Assembly: GCF_037892605.1 (NCBI RefSeq)
Contig: NZ_JBBKTU010000001.1
Coordinates: 1,736,001-1,800,000, forward strand
Reading direction: 5' to 3'
DNA length: 64,000 nt
Source of the DNA: Lacibacter sp. H407
Lineage (GTDB): Bacteria > Bacteroidota > Bacteroidia > Chitinophagales > Chitinophagaceae
Shown: positions 1-7,445 of the stretch, in pieces
Numbering within the stretch: the stretch's first letter is position 1
How the letters are laid out: every line of letters begins with the position of its first letter
Translations under genes and position numbers: made by a program
The notes under the pieces: generated by a model
What the model was told of the DNA's origin: nothing
What the model saw: the letters and a program-made list of their open reading frames with translations, nothing else
Database searches by the model: none

Positions 1-2136
1 TCCGTTAATTACAAAACCATCCAGTGGTGCATACACATCACGGAAAACGGGATTGTTGATGGAACCGGTGTAAATACTGTCGAAACGTGTTTGTCTTGTA
101 TCAAGAAAATTTTCAAAGTTGATATAGATTGAAAATTTCTCCCACAAACGTTCCACCATAAAACCGGTGATCCAATAAGCTCTGCCGGTGCTTCCGTCGG
201 TCAATTGTTGTTTATCGAAATAGTAAGCTTCCAAACCGGCTTTCCATTTTTCTTCTACTTCATACATCAATACGGCATTAATGCGGTTACGTGCAGTAAG
301 TGGATTTACACGTTTGTTATTGCCTTCATGTATTTCAGTATCTGTAAACGTGTAACCAAGAAAGAGTTTAAAATCTTTATAACCCAATTTGATGTTTGTT
401 TCAATACCTCTTGTATCAATATGGCCGCTGCTGTTTACAAATACATAATTGAAACCACTGGTGCCGGTAAGTAATAATGGATCGTTGATGCGTGTATAAA
501 AGAATAGTTGGTTGATGTTGAAACTGATCTCATCAAACAATTTTGTTTTGTAGTTAACATCTGCATTAAAACCATAGCTTCTTTCCAGTTTATTGTTGTC
601 GCTGATTGGCAGCACCTGTCTGTATTGGATCCGTTCACTCTCTTCTGTAAAGATCGTTGGCGCTTTATAACCCATACCGCCACCAATACGTGAAGTGAAC
701 GATTCGGATGGTTTTAGTAAAACAGCTACACGTGGTAAAAAGGCAAAGCCATAGTTTGTTACATAATCGCCACGTACACCACTTTCAATATGCAGCCATT
801 CGTTTGCCTTGAACGTGTTTTGTACAAATGCGCCAACGGTGTTTTGTTGAAAGTTGCGTGCCGGAAAATTGCTGTAAGGACGTTCTTCAAAATTTTCGTT
901 CCATAGATTCATTCCCGCTACCCATTCAGCTATTTCTCCACGACGGGAATAACTGGCTTCCGTAAAACTGTTCAACTGCCGGCCTTCAAACACATAACCC
1001 GGCGAACTGAGTTGTCTGTTAAAATAACTTACACTTTGTTTAACGTTGAAATGACTGTGTTCGCCAAAATCGTGATCGATCGATAGCTGCGACGACAACC
1101 GTTCTGATTTATTTTTTTCAAAGTATCCTGAGCTTGTATTTTCCTTGATATAATCCATATTGCCACCTAACCGGTTTTCAATGCCGGCATTGATGCGCCA
1201 AACAATGGTCGTTTTATCAGATGGATAGAAAAACAAACTAGGATTAACCGTATAGCGTTGAAATTCGGGAATAGCTGATAGATTAATATCTGCCGGATCA
1301 TAGGCCACGTTACTGTTGCGTGATGTAAAAATGGTGAGCCCGAATTTCCTGAAGCGCTGACCATAAAACATGTTTACATCCAACCCTAAGGCATTTGTGC
1401 CATTGAGATGAAACTTCAACTCACGGTCAGCAGTAGGTGTTTTTGAGATCAGGTTCACCAAACCTGCAATGGCACCACCACCATACAATGTGGAGGCAGC
1501 GCCTTTGATCACTTCCACCTGTTTCAGATCAAGCGGCGGAATTTGTAACAAACCCAATCCGCTGGCAGCTCCGTTAAATAAGGGAAATCCATCTTTCAAC
1601 AGTTGCGTGTAGCGTCCATCCAAACCCTGTATGCGAATAGATGCATTGGCTGATGTGGCAGATGTTTGTTGTGTTTGTATACCTGTGCTTTCATTGAGCA
1701 GCATACGAATGTCGCCCGGTTTCATATTCGCTTTTTCATCCAGCTCTTCACCGGCAATAAACTCTACCCTGGTAGGAATGTTTTGAAAGGTTCTTGTGCT
1801 GCGTGTAGAGGTGATGATGATCTCTTCTTCTTCCCCTTCTTCAGCTTCGAGCAAAATGCTGAGCGGCCCGCTCGTTGGTATTGTTACGTTTGCCTTTGTT
1901 GTTTCATAACCAACATACGATACTTCAACTGTATAATCTCCTTGTGCCAAATTACTGAAGGTGGCTGTACCGGTGCTGTCGGTAACAGTTGATTGTTTTG
2001 TACCAACGAGTAGTACAGTTGCCGATGCTAATGCTTCTTTTGTTGTTTGATCTTTTACGATGACGGTAAGTGAATGTTGTGCGATGCTTTTACTGCCGAT
2101 GCATACCAGCATCAACAGCAAGAATAATTTCTGCAT
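1..2136 (-). CDS. TonB-dependent outer-membrane receptor, 3' end outside the window
   Basis: The minus-strand frame is open from an ATG at 2136 to base 1, giving 712 codons without a stop. The N-terminus is a signal peptide ending near SIAQ. It is followed by a carboxypeptidase-regulatory-like beta domain (about residues 20-100), an acidic linker (EAEEGEEEEI), a plug domain with the IRIQGLDGRYTQLLKDG motif, and a barrel rich in alternating aromatic strands. The last visible residues (PLDGFVING) resemble the penultimate barrel strand, so probably only a few residues are lost. Family knowledge: such receptors import metal chelates or cofactors using TonB energy. It lies 40 bases downstream of a small Cys-rich protein gene on the same strand, and the two probably form an operon. 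Substrate unknown; a metal is a guess from the neighbour. Confidence 0.9.
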   Translation of the reverse strand, partial: MQKLFLLLMLVCIGSKSIAQHSLTVIVKDQTTKEALASATVLLVGTKQSTVTDSTGTATFSNLAQGDYTVEVSYVGYETTKANVTIPTSGPLSILLEAEEGEEEEIIITSTRSTRTFQNIPTRVEFIAGEELDEKANMKPGDIRMLLNESTGIQTQQTSATSANASIRIQGLDGRYTQLLKDGFPLFNGAASGLGLLQIPPLDLKQVEVIKGAASTLYGGGAIAGLVNLISKTPTADRELKFHLNGTNALGLDVNMFYGQRFRKFGLTIFTSRNSNVAYDPADINLSAIPEFQRYTVNPSLFFYPSDKTTIVWRINAGIENRLGGNMDYIKENTSSGYFEKNKSERLSSQLSIDHDFGEHSHFNVKQSVSYFNRQLSSPGYVFEGRQLNSFTEASYSRRGEIAEWVAGMNLWNENFEERPYSNFPARNFQQNTVGAFVQNTFKANEWLHIESGVRGDYVTNYGFAFLPRVAVLLKPSESFTSRIGGGMGYKAPTIFTEESERIQYRQVLPISDNNKLERSYGFNADVNYKTKLFDEISFNINQLFFYTRINDPLLLTGTSGFNYVFVNSSGHIDTRGIETNIKLGYKDFKLFLGYTFTDTEIHEGNNKRVNPLTARNRINAVLMYEVEEKWKAGLEAYYFDKQQLTDGSTGRAYWITGFMVERLWEKFSIYINFENFLDTRQTRFDSIYTGSINNPVFRDVYAPLDGFVING

Positions 2137-2176
2137 GATTGAATGATTGATTTAAGTTGAGAAATAACAGGAGCTG

Positions 2177-2488
2177 TTAACTCAACTTTGGGGGTTGCCA
2201 GATAGGGCGGTAAACATCAAATACAGGAAGATCGCTGATCACCGGATGAAATACGGCAAACTGTGCCGGTGTTTTGATGTTTACACAATTGCACACACGC
2301 ATCAGTTGCACTCCGCAACAGGCGCAGTCGCAATACGGCGGACAATCATCCTCTTCATTTGAATCAGAAGAATGTGTTGTTGCAACAACTGCTGATTCAT
2401 CTTCGAATGAAAATACTTCTTCCGGACATGGGAAAATGTTCAGCAGCAACAAATAAACCGTAAGCAGTGCAACAATGAATTTCACCAT
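2177..2488 (-). CDS. small Cys-rich exported protein, DUF6660-like
   Basis: This 103-residue protein begins with a hydrophobic segment (VKFIVALLTVYLLLLNIFPC) that can serve as a signal or membrane anchor. An acidic stretch and a Cys cluster CPPYCDCACCG follow at about residues 49-60, with another CNC shortly after. It resembles the DUF6660 family of Bacteroidota, which as far as I recall is often encoded next to TonB receptors; the family name is from memory. The Cys/Asp-rich centre suggests metal binding in the periplasm, which is inference. It is the first gene of a likely two-gene unit with the downstream TonB receptor. Confidence 0.7.
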   Translation of the reverse strand: MVKFIVALLTVYLLLLNIFPCPEEVFSFEDESAVVATTHSSDSNEEDDCPPYCDCACCGVQLMRVCNCVNIKTPAQFAVFHPVISDLPVFDVYRPIWQPPKLS

Positions 2489-2564
2489 ACAAAACTAAAC
2501 GATAGAACTGTGCACACAGAAAATATTCCTGCTGCCATGTTGCAAAAATAAAATCACACAGCCT

Positions 2565-2882
2565 CTATATTTTTACTGCTGTACCCGTTGCTACCACCAT
2601 GAGCATACTGCCACCACTACCCACCGTTTCAAAATCAAGATCAATACCTACTACTGCGTTGGCGCCAAGCTGTTGTGCTTTTTGTTGCAATTCAACCAAG
2701 GCATTTTGCCGGGCTTCTTCAATCACACGTTCATAGGTGCCGCTTCGGCCACCCACAATATCACGGATGCCTGCAAACAGGTCTTTAAAAATATTAGCGC
2801 CAATAATTGCTTCGGCAGTAACAATACCAATGTATTGCTGAATGGGTTTGCCTTCAATAGTGGGTGTTGTTGTGAGTAGCAT
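2565..2882 (-). CDS. YbjQ/UPF0145 family protein
   Basis: The 105-residue product matches the YbjQ (UPF0145) family along its full length. It has the TTTPTIEG start, the [12 protein letters not shown] core, the [13 protein letters not shown] helix and the C-terminal [14 protein letters not shown] strand with an [11 protein letters not shown] end. The family is a small homo-oligomeric fold often labelled heavy-metal-binding, but no function is firmly established. The gene stands alone, divergent from the TPR regulator gene that starts 117 bases away. Length is normal for the family (about 103-110 residues). Confidence 0.88.
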   Translation of the reverse strand: MLLTTTPTIEGKPIQQYIGIVTAEAIIGANIFKDLFAGIRDIVGGRSGTYERVIEEARQNALVELQQKAQQLGANAVVGIDLDFETVGSGGSMLMVVATGTAVKI

Positions 2883-2973
2883 AGTTTTTTGTTTTAAAGG
2901 TACAACTCGGCAGAAGTCCGCAAGGTCATCTAACTAAAAATTCTTCTGCTTACATACAGCATACAGTGTTAGC

Positions 2974-2989
2974 TTTATTTTTCTATATT
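2974..2989 (+). promoter_or_regulatory. conserved AT-rich element upstream of TPR regulator 1
   Basis: TTTATTTTTCTATATT ends 10 bases before the ATG at 3000. The same element with one change occurs at 4940-4955, 8 bases before the paralogous gene. Conservation in both copies of the duplicated unit suggests a core promoter or shared control site. It does not match TAnnTTTG exactly. Confidence 0.4.
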
Positions 2990-2999
2990 AGCCCCGCTT

Positions 3000-4784
3000 A
3001 TGAATCGTCCCAAAACCAACCGGCACCGAATCTGCATAGCAATACTGCTGTTTTCTCTTTTCAACTGTCCGGTTGTGGCAGAAACATCTGCACCTACTGT
3101 AAATGAAATCATCAAATCATTAACTGGAAATTCCAGTAAAGCTGTTTTATATGATTATGCGTTGGTAGAACCGATTGCCAAAAGCAAACAGTCAGCAGCA
3201 ATTTTTCGTGAGTTGGAAGAAAAAGCGGATAACCATCAATTACGGGCACGGATCTATGGACTGAAAGCCGGAGTGCTTTATTACGAAGATGTAGATCCGA
3301 GTAACAACAGCTTAGGAGAAGAAGACCGGGTAAGTTCCGCAGCGAAATCGGAAATTCTTGAATTATGGAAAAAAACAATGAACGAAGCATATCTATCAGG
3401 TGATGATCGTTTGATTGCAGTGGCAAGTATTTTTTACGGAAATTCCTGCTCGATAATGAAAGAACTCGAGTTGGCGGTAACATACACAATGAACGGGTTG
3501 GAGCTGAATGAGAAACTGGGTATTACCAACAGCCCGGACAATTACATGGTGGTGGGGGAGATATTTTATAAAATAAGAGAGTATGAGGAATGCGCAAGAA
3601 ACAGTGTTAAGGCATTTCACATATTTGAAACATTGAAACGGCCGGGTGATACTGTTGGCATGTTGTTCACCAGCAATACAGCAGCGCTGGGTTATCATCG
3701 CCAACAGCAATACGATTCAGCTTTTTTCTGGTACAACACATCACTCAAAATAGCAACTGCATTGAAGCTCGATATATGGAAAGGAATTATCGGGGGCAAC
3801 ATGGGGCAGATGTATTTCGAGCAAAAAAAGTACGATACTGCACTTGCATTATTTCTGGCAGATCATCAATTCAGTAAAGAAGGAAAGTTGTACGATAATG
3901 CGGCTAATTCGCTGCAGTGGGCTGCACGCATTCAGGTGCAGTTAGGTAATAAATCTGCCGCTTTGAAATACGTACGGGAGGCACTCAGTCTCCTGGAACA
4001 CACGCCGGAAATGTTCTATCTCCGCAACACTTACTATGCAGCCGTGGATGTGTTCAAAGCAATGGGCAACTACGATAGTGCTTTTTATTACAACACAAAG
4101 TATAATGCGTTGAACGATTCATTAGAGAGAGTAATTACCTTAAGTGGTATTGCCGTTTCCAAAGCAAGGGCCAATGATGAAAAAAGCAGATACAGCATTC
4201 AATCTCTCCAAAAAGAAAAAGAAAAACAGTTGTTTCAGCGTAATATTTTGATCGCTGCGATTATTCTGTTGGGGATTGTTGGTTTCCTCGTAATTACAAG
4301 GCAGCGACTGAAAGCGAAGTTGCAGGTAGAGCGTATGGAAAAGGAAAAACAACGGATGCAACAGGAAATTGCATCGGCCCGTGAACAACTCAACATGTTT
4401 ACCGAAAACATTGTGGAGAAAACCAGCCTCATTGAAAAACTGGAAGAGCAGGTAAAGGGCAATAGCGTATCCGCCGAACAGCAACTGCTGATCACCGAAC
4501 TCAGCCAGCAAACGATCTTAACGGAAGATGACTGGTTGAAGTTTAAATCACTCTTCGAAAAAATTTATCCGTCCTTCTTCCAGAAACTGAAAGAGAATTC
4601 GGCCGATATAACAGTGGCCGAGCAACGCATGGCGGCTCTTACACGCATGCAGTTAACCAGCAAACAAATGGCCGCCATGCTGGGTATTTCGGTTGACAGT
4701 GTGCATAAAACAAGGCAACGGTTGCGTCAACGCCTGCAATTGAGTTCAGATACAAATCTCGACGAATACATTGCCGGTATTTGA
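3000..4784 (+). CDS. TPR / transmembrane / HTH signalling regulator, copy 1
   Basis: The 594-residue protein has a signal peptide (residues 1-27, ending VVAE), a TPR-like helical sensor region to about residue 385, and one transmembrane segment near residues 414-432 (NILIAAIILLGIVGFLVI). A coiled coil follows (RLKAKLQVERMEKEKQRMQQ), then a C-terminal LuxR/GerE-like helix-turn-helix at about residues 540-585 (MTSKQ-type helix, MAAMLGISVDSVHKTRQRLRQRL). Domain order places the TPRs in the periplasm and the HTH in the cytoplasm, a layout common in Bacteroidota. The ligand is unknown. It is followed by a close paralogue; the last ~200 residues of the two are almost identical. Confidence 0.85.
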   Translation: MNRPKTNRHRICIAILLFSLFNCPVVAETSAPTVNEIIKSLTGNSSKAVLYDYALVEPIAKSKQSAAIFRELEEKADNHQLRARIYGLKAGVLYYEDVDPSNNSLGEEDRVSSAAKSEILELWKKTMNEAYLSGDDRLIAVASIFYGNSCSIMKELELAVTYTMNGLELNEKLGITNSPDNYMVVGEIFYKIREYEECARNSVKAFHIFETLKRPGDTVGMLFTSNTAALGYHRQQQYDSAFFWYNTSLKIATALKLDIWKGIIGGNMGQMYFEQKKYDTALALFLADHQFSKEGKLYDNAANSLQWAARIQVQLGNKSAALKYVREALSLLEHTPEMFYLRNTYYAAVDVFKAMGNYDSAFYYNTKYNALNDSLERVITLSGIAVSKARANDEKSRYSIQSLQKEKEKQLFQRNILIAAIILLGIVGFLVITRQRLKAKLQVERMEKEKQRMQQEIASAREQLNMFTENIVEKTSLIEKLEEQVKGNSVSAEQQLLITELSQQTILTEDDWLKFKSLFEKIYPSFFQKLKENSADITVAEQRMAALTRMQLTSKQMAAMLGISVDSVHKTRQRLRQRLQLSSDTNLDEYIAGI

Positions 4785-4939
4785 TCTTATCCGGATACAG
4801 TATAGCGAAATTTCGTATCAGCTTGCAGTCGATTCAAGAGAATGAAGATGCACTTTCTTACATTAAAAGAAGCATCTTACGACACACTGTTTTCAATTTA
4901 ATAAGCGAAGCTGCCTCTACATTGAGGACGTTATCTCCA

Positions 4940-4955
4940 TTTATTTTTTTATATT
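4940..4955 (+). promoter_or_regulatory. conserved AT-rich element upstream of TPR regulator 2
   Basis: TTTATTTTTTTATATT matches the element at 2974-2989 at 15 of 16 positions and lies 8 bases before the ATG at 4964. Its presence in the 179-base gap argues that the second regulator has its own promoter. Confidence 0.4.
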
Positions 4956-4963
4956 TTGTTATT

Positions 4964-6742
4964 ATGAGTTGTTTCAAAACCCAATTACTCCGCATCTGCA
5001 TTGTCAGTTCATTTGCACTGCTTTGTTTGTGTTCGTTGAATGCACAATCAAAGAGTTTTAACGTAGATGAAGTAGCAAAGCTGTTAAACGATCCCTCAAA
5101 AAAAGGTGGGTTTTCGGCAGAATCATTAGGCTTGAAAATTTTTAAAAGCGGGAATGCAGATTCGGTTTTGTCGGCCTTAGAAGAAAAAATGGAAACGCAT
5201 GCCGCCTGGTCCTATTTCTACATGATCAAATCCACAGTTGTTTATCTCGAAGGGCTTAAAGCCGATTCAAATAATCACGAACCAAAACTCAATCCGCTAG
5301 TAAAACCAAAAGCCATGGAACTGTTTGCAAAAGCAATGCAGGAAGCCTATTTAACCGGAGATGATCGGTTTATTGCACAAACAAGTATTGTTTACGGACT
5401 CAGGTGCTATGCTATGAAAGAACTTGAACTTGCCGTAACCTATGCTTTGAATGGGTTGGAACTGAATGAGAAACTTAACATCGAAAACAGCCCCCCGAAT
5501 CATATGGTGGTTGGTGAAATTCTATATAAGATCAGGGAATACAAAGAAAGTGTGAAGCATAGTCTGAAGGCTTATACGATATGGGAACAGCGAAATGCGA
5601 CGAATGAAAAAAAACGAATGATGTGGAGCTGTAATACGGCAGCGCTTGGTTATCACCGCCTGCAGCAATACGATTCAGCTTTTATCTGGTACAGGAAAGC
5701 GATGGAATTGGCAGATGAATTAAAGCTGGAAGTATGGCAAGGAATCATCAGCGGAAATATGGGACAGGTTTATTATCAGCAAAAAAAATATGACTCAGCA
5801 CTCGTTTTGCTGTTAACCGATTACCGGATCAGTACAAAAGAGGAATTGTTTGATAATGCAGCTAATTCTTTGCAATGGGCAGCACGCACACAAGTACAAT
5901 TAGGGAATAAATCAACGGCGTTAAAACAGTTGCGGGAAGCGATGGCACTACTGAAAAACAATCCCGATGTACATTATTTGAGAAATGCATTATACACCGC
6001 AACAGAAGTATTTAAAGCATTAGGCGAGTACGACAGTGCTTTTTATTATAATGCAAAACATGCTGCGCTGAACGATTCACTGGAAAGAGTGATTGCATTA
6101 AGTGGTATCGCTGTTTCCAAAGCAAGGGCCAACGATGAAAAAAACAGGTACAGTATCCAATCTTTACAAAAGGAAAAAGAGAAACAGGTACTGCTGCGTA
6201 ATATATTAATTGCTGCCATTGTGCTCTTGGGTATTGTTGGATTCCTTGCAATTACAAGACAGCGATTGAAAGCAAAATTACAGGTCGAGCGAATGGAACA
6301 GGATAAACAACGCATTCAACTGGAGATTTCATCAGCCCGTGAGCAGCTCACTATGTTTACTGAAAACATTGTGGAGAAAACCAGCCTTATTGAAAAGCTG
6401 GAAGAACAGGTAAAGGATAAGAGCTTATCCACCGAAAAGCAATTGCTGATTACCGAACTCAGCCAACAAACCATATTAACTGAAGATGATTGGTTGAAAT
6501 TTAAATCGCTCTTCGAAAAAATTTATCCGTCCTTCTTCCAGAAACTGAAAGAGAATTCGGCTGATATAACAGTGGCCGAGCAACGCATGGCGGCTCTTAC
6601 ACGAATGCAGTTAACCAGCAAACAAATGGCGGCCATGTTAGGCATTTCGGTTGACAGTGTACACAAAACAAGGCAGCGGTTGAGGCAACGTCTTCAACTA
6701 AGCTCCGATATCAATCTCGACGAATACATTGCAGGCATTTAA
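4964..6742 (+). CDS. TPR / transmembrane / HTH signalling regulator, copy 2
   Basis: This 592-residue paralogue of the preceding gene has the same order: signal peptide (SCFKTQLLRICIVSSFALL), TPR region, transmembrane segment near residue 412-430, coiled coil, HTH. The frame is open back to 4781, but I start it at 4964. That ATG places the signal peptide at the N-terminus, gives the same length as copy 1 (594) and sits at the same distance from the shared upstream element. The N-terminal ~60 residues are strongly diverged from copy 1, while the C-terminal HTH half is almost identical even at DNA level. This suggests different inputs with the same DNA target, or recent gene conversion. Confidence 0.85.
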   Translation: MSCFKTQLLRICIVSSFALLCLCSLNAQSKSFNVDEVAKLLNDPSKKGGFSAESLGLKIFKSGNADSVLSALEEKMETHAAWSYFYMIKSTVVYLEGLKADSNNHEPKLNPLVKPKAMELFAKAMQEAYLTGDDRFIAQTSIVYGLRCYAMKELELAVTYALNGLELNEKLNIENSPPNHMVVGEILYKIREYKESVKHSLKAYTIWEQRNATNEKKRMMWSCNTAALGYHRLQQYDSAFIWYRKAMELADELKLEVWQGIISGNMGQVYYQQKKYDSALVLLLTDYRISTKEELFDNAANSLQWAARTQVQLGNKSTALKQLREAMALLKNNPDVHYLRNALYTATEVFKALGEYDSAFYYNAKHAALNDSLERVIALSGIAVSKARANDEKNRYSIQSLQKEKEKQVLLRNILIAAIVLLGIVGFLAITRQRLKAKLQVERMEQDKQRIQLEISSAREQLTMFTENIVEKTSLIEKLEEQVKDKSLSTEKQLLITELSQQTILTEDDWLKFKSLFEKIYPSFFQKLKENSADITVAEQRMAALTRMQLTSKQMAAMLGISVDSVHKTRQRLRQRLQLSSDINLDEYIAGI

Positions 6743-6786
6743 TTTACTTTAATCTTTTCCAGGCAAAACAGACTCCCGATTTGAAT

Positions 6787-6802
6787 TGTCCGGATTTTGT
6801 CC
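6787..6802 (+). promoter_or_regulatory. 16-nt motif, copy 1 of 4 (candidate operator)
   Basis: TGTCCGGATTTTGTCC lies 45 bases after the stop of regulator 2. Three relatives occur at 7137, 7159 and 7182, with consensus TGTCmGnnyTTTGT. Function is inferred only from repetition and location. Confidence 0.4.
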
Positions 6803-7006
6803 TGCTTCAAAAATGCAGATGAATGCAGGCATGCATTATTTTCATGTTCCTGACAATTCATTGATTGAAATAGCTACACGGCAGTTTGTCCGAAACCCAA
6901 CGTGTAGAACCATCTTTCTTGAAAACAGGTAAGCGGTTCATCAATCGTTTTAAGGCCGTTCTAACCTGCATCTTACTTTTTCCTCATGTTGATTAGATCA
7001 AGTATC

Positions 7007-7038
7007 AAAACCCATTTTCTAATGGGTTTTCTTTTTTT
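7007..7038 (+). terminator. intrinsic terminator
   Basis: A perfect 10-bp stem (AAAACCCATT / AATGGGTTTT) with a 4-base loop is followed by C and seven T. It lies 264 bases after the stop of regulator 2. It either ends a long 3' untranslated region or a separate short transcript in 6743-7006, where I see no convincing ORF. Confidence 0.75.
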
Positions 7039-7136
7039 AAAGTTGCACAAAGACTCTGTTTGAACCTTGTTCTAAAAATTAAGTACTGAAAACTCCTGTA
7101 GTTGAACCCGTTGATAACAAAGGGGTTTTATTAAGC

Positions 7137-7197
7137 TGTCCGGTCTTTGTCCGGTGCCTGTCAGTATTTTGTACCCCCACCTGTCAGCCTTTTGTCG
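7137..7197 (+). promoter_or_regulatory. array of three 16-nt motifs upstream of the giant secreted protein gene
   Basis: Three motif copies start at 7137, 7159 and 7182: TGTCCGGTCTTTGTCC, TGTCAGTATTTTGTAC and TGTCAGCCTTTTGTCG. The 22- and 23-base spacing (about two helical turns) places them on one face of the DNA. They lie about 250 bases before the 2132-residue protein gene and downstream of the two HTH regulators. A binding array for one of these regulators is a reasonable but untested reading. Confidence 0.45.
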
Positions 7198-7272
7198 CTT
7201 CAAATACTTGCATTGCCCTTTGCTTGCAACCTACCTTACCACCCATATTCTTTTTCATCTGAAACTGCATGT

Positions 7273-7389
7273 ATGAGAAAAAAAGACTGGACTCTGCTGG
7301 TATTGATTATCACCGTCCTGTTCCTCATCCTCCTTGTGTATTTCATTTTCGAAAAACGAATTGAAGCCATACCTGATAACATCAACTGA
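7273..7389 (+). CDS. possible 38-residue single-span membrane peptide
   Basis: An ATG at 7273 opens 38 codons encoding MRKKDW, then a strongly hydrophobic stretch (TLLVLIITVLFLILLVYFIF) and a charged tail (EKRIEAIPDN). The positive N-terminus plus one long hydrophobic helix is typical of real small membrane proteins. The frame remains open upstream to 7147, but that part has no coding character and overlaps the 16-nt motif array. It could equally be chance in a non-coding region. No family recognised. Confidence 0.35.
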   Translation: MRKKDWTLLVLIITVLFLILLVYFIFEKRIEAIPDNIN

Positions 7390-7445
7390 CAGTTCCGATA
7401 CCCTGCGTTAGCCCAAACTTTTCTTAATCACCAAACCTAAAATGT

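Noticed and set aside
4781-4963. N-terminal extension of TPR regulator 2 from 4781, overlapping the upstream stop
   Set aside because: The extension has no similarity to copy 1 and places the signal peptide 61 residues inside. The start at 4964 gives matching length and upstream element.
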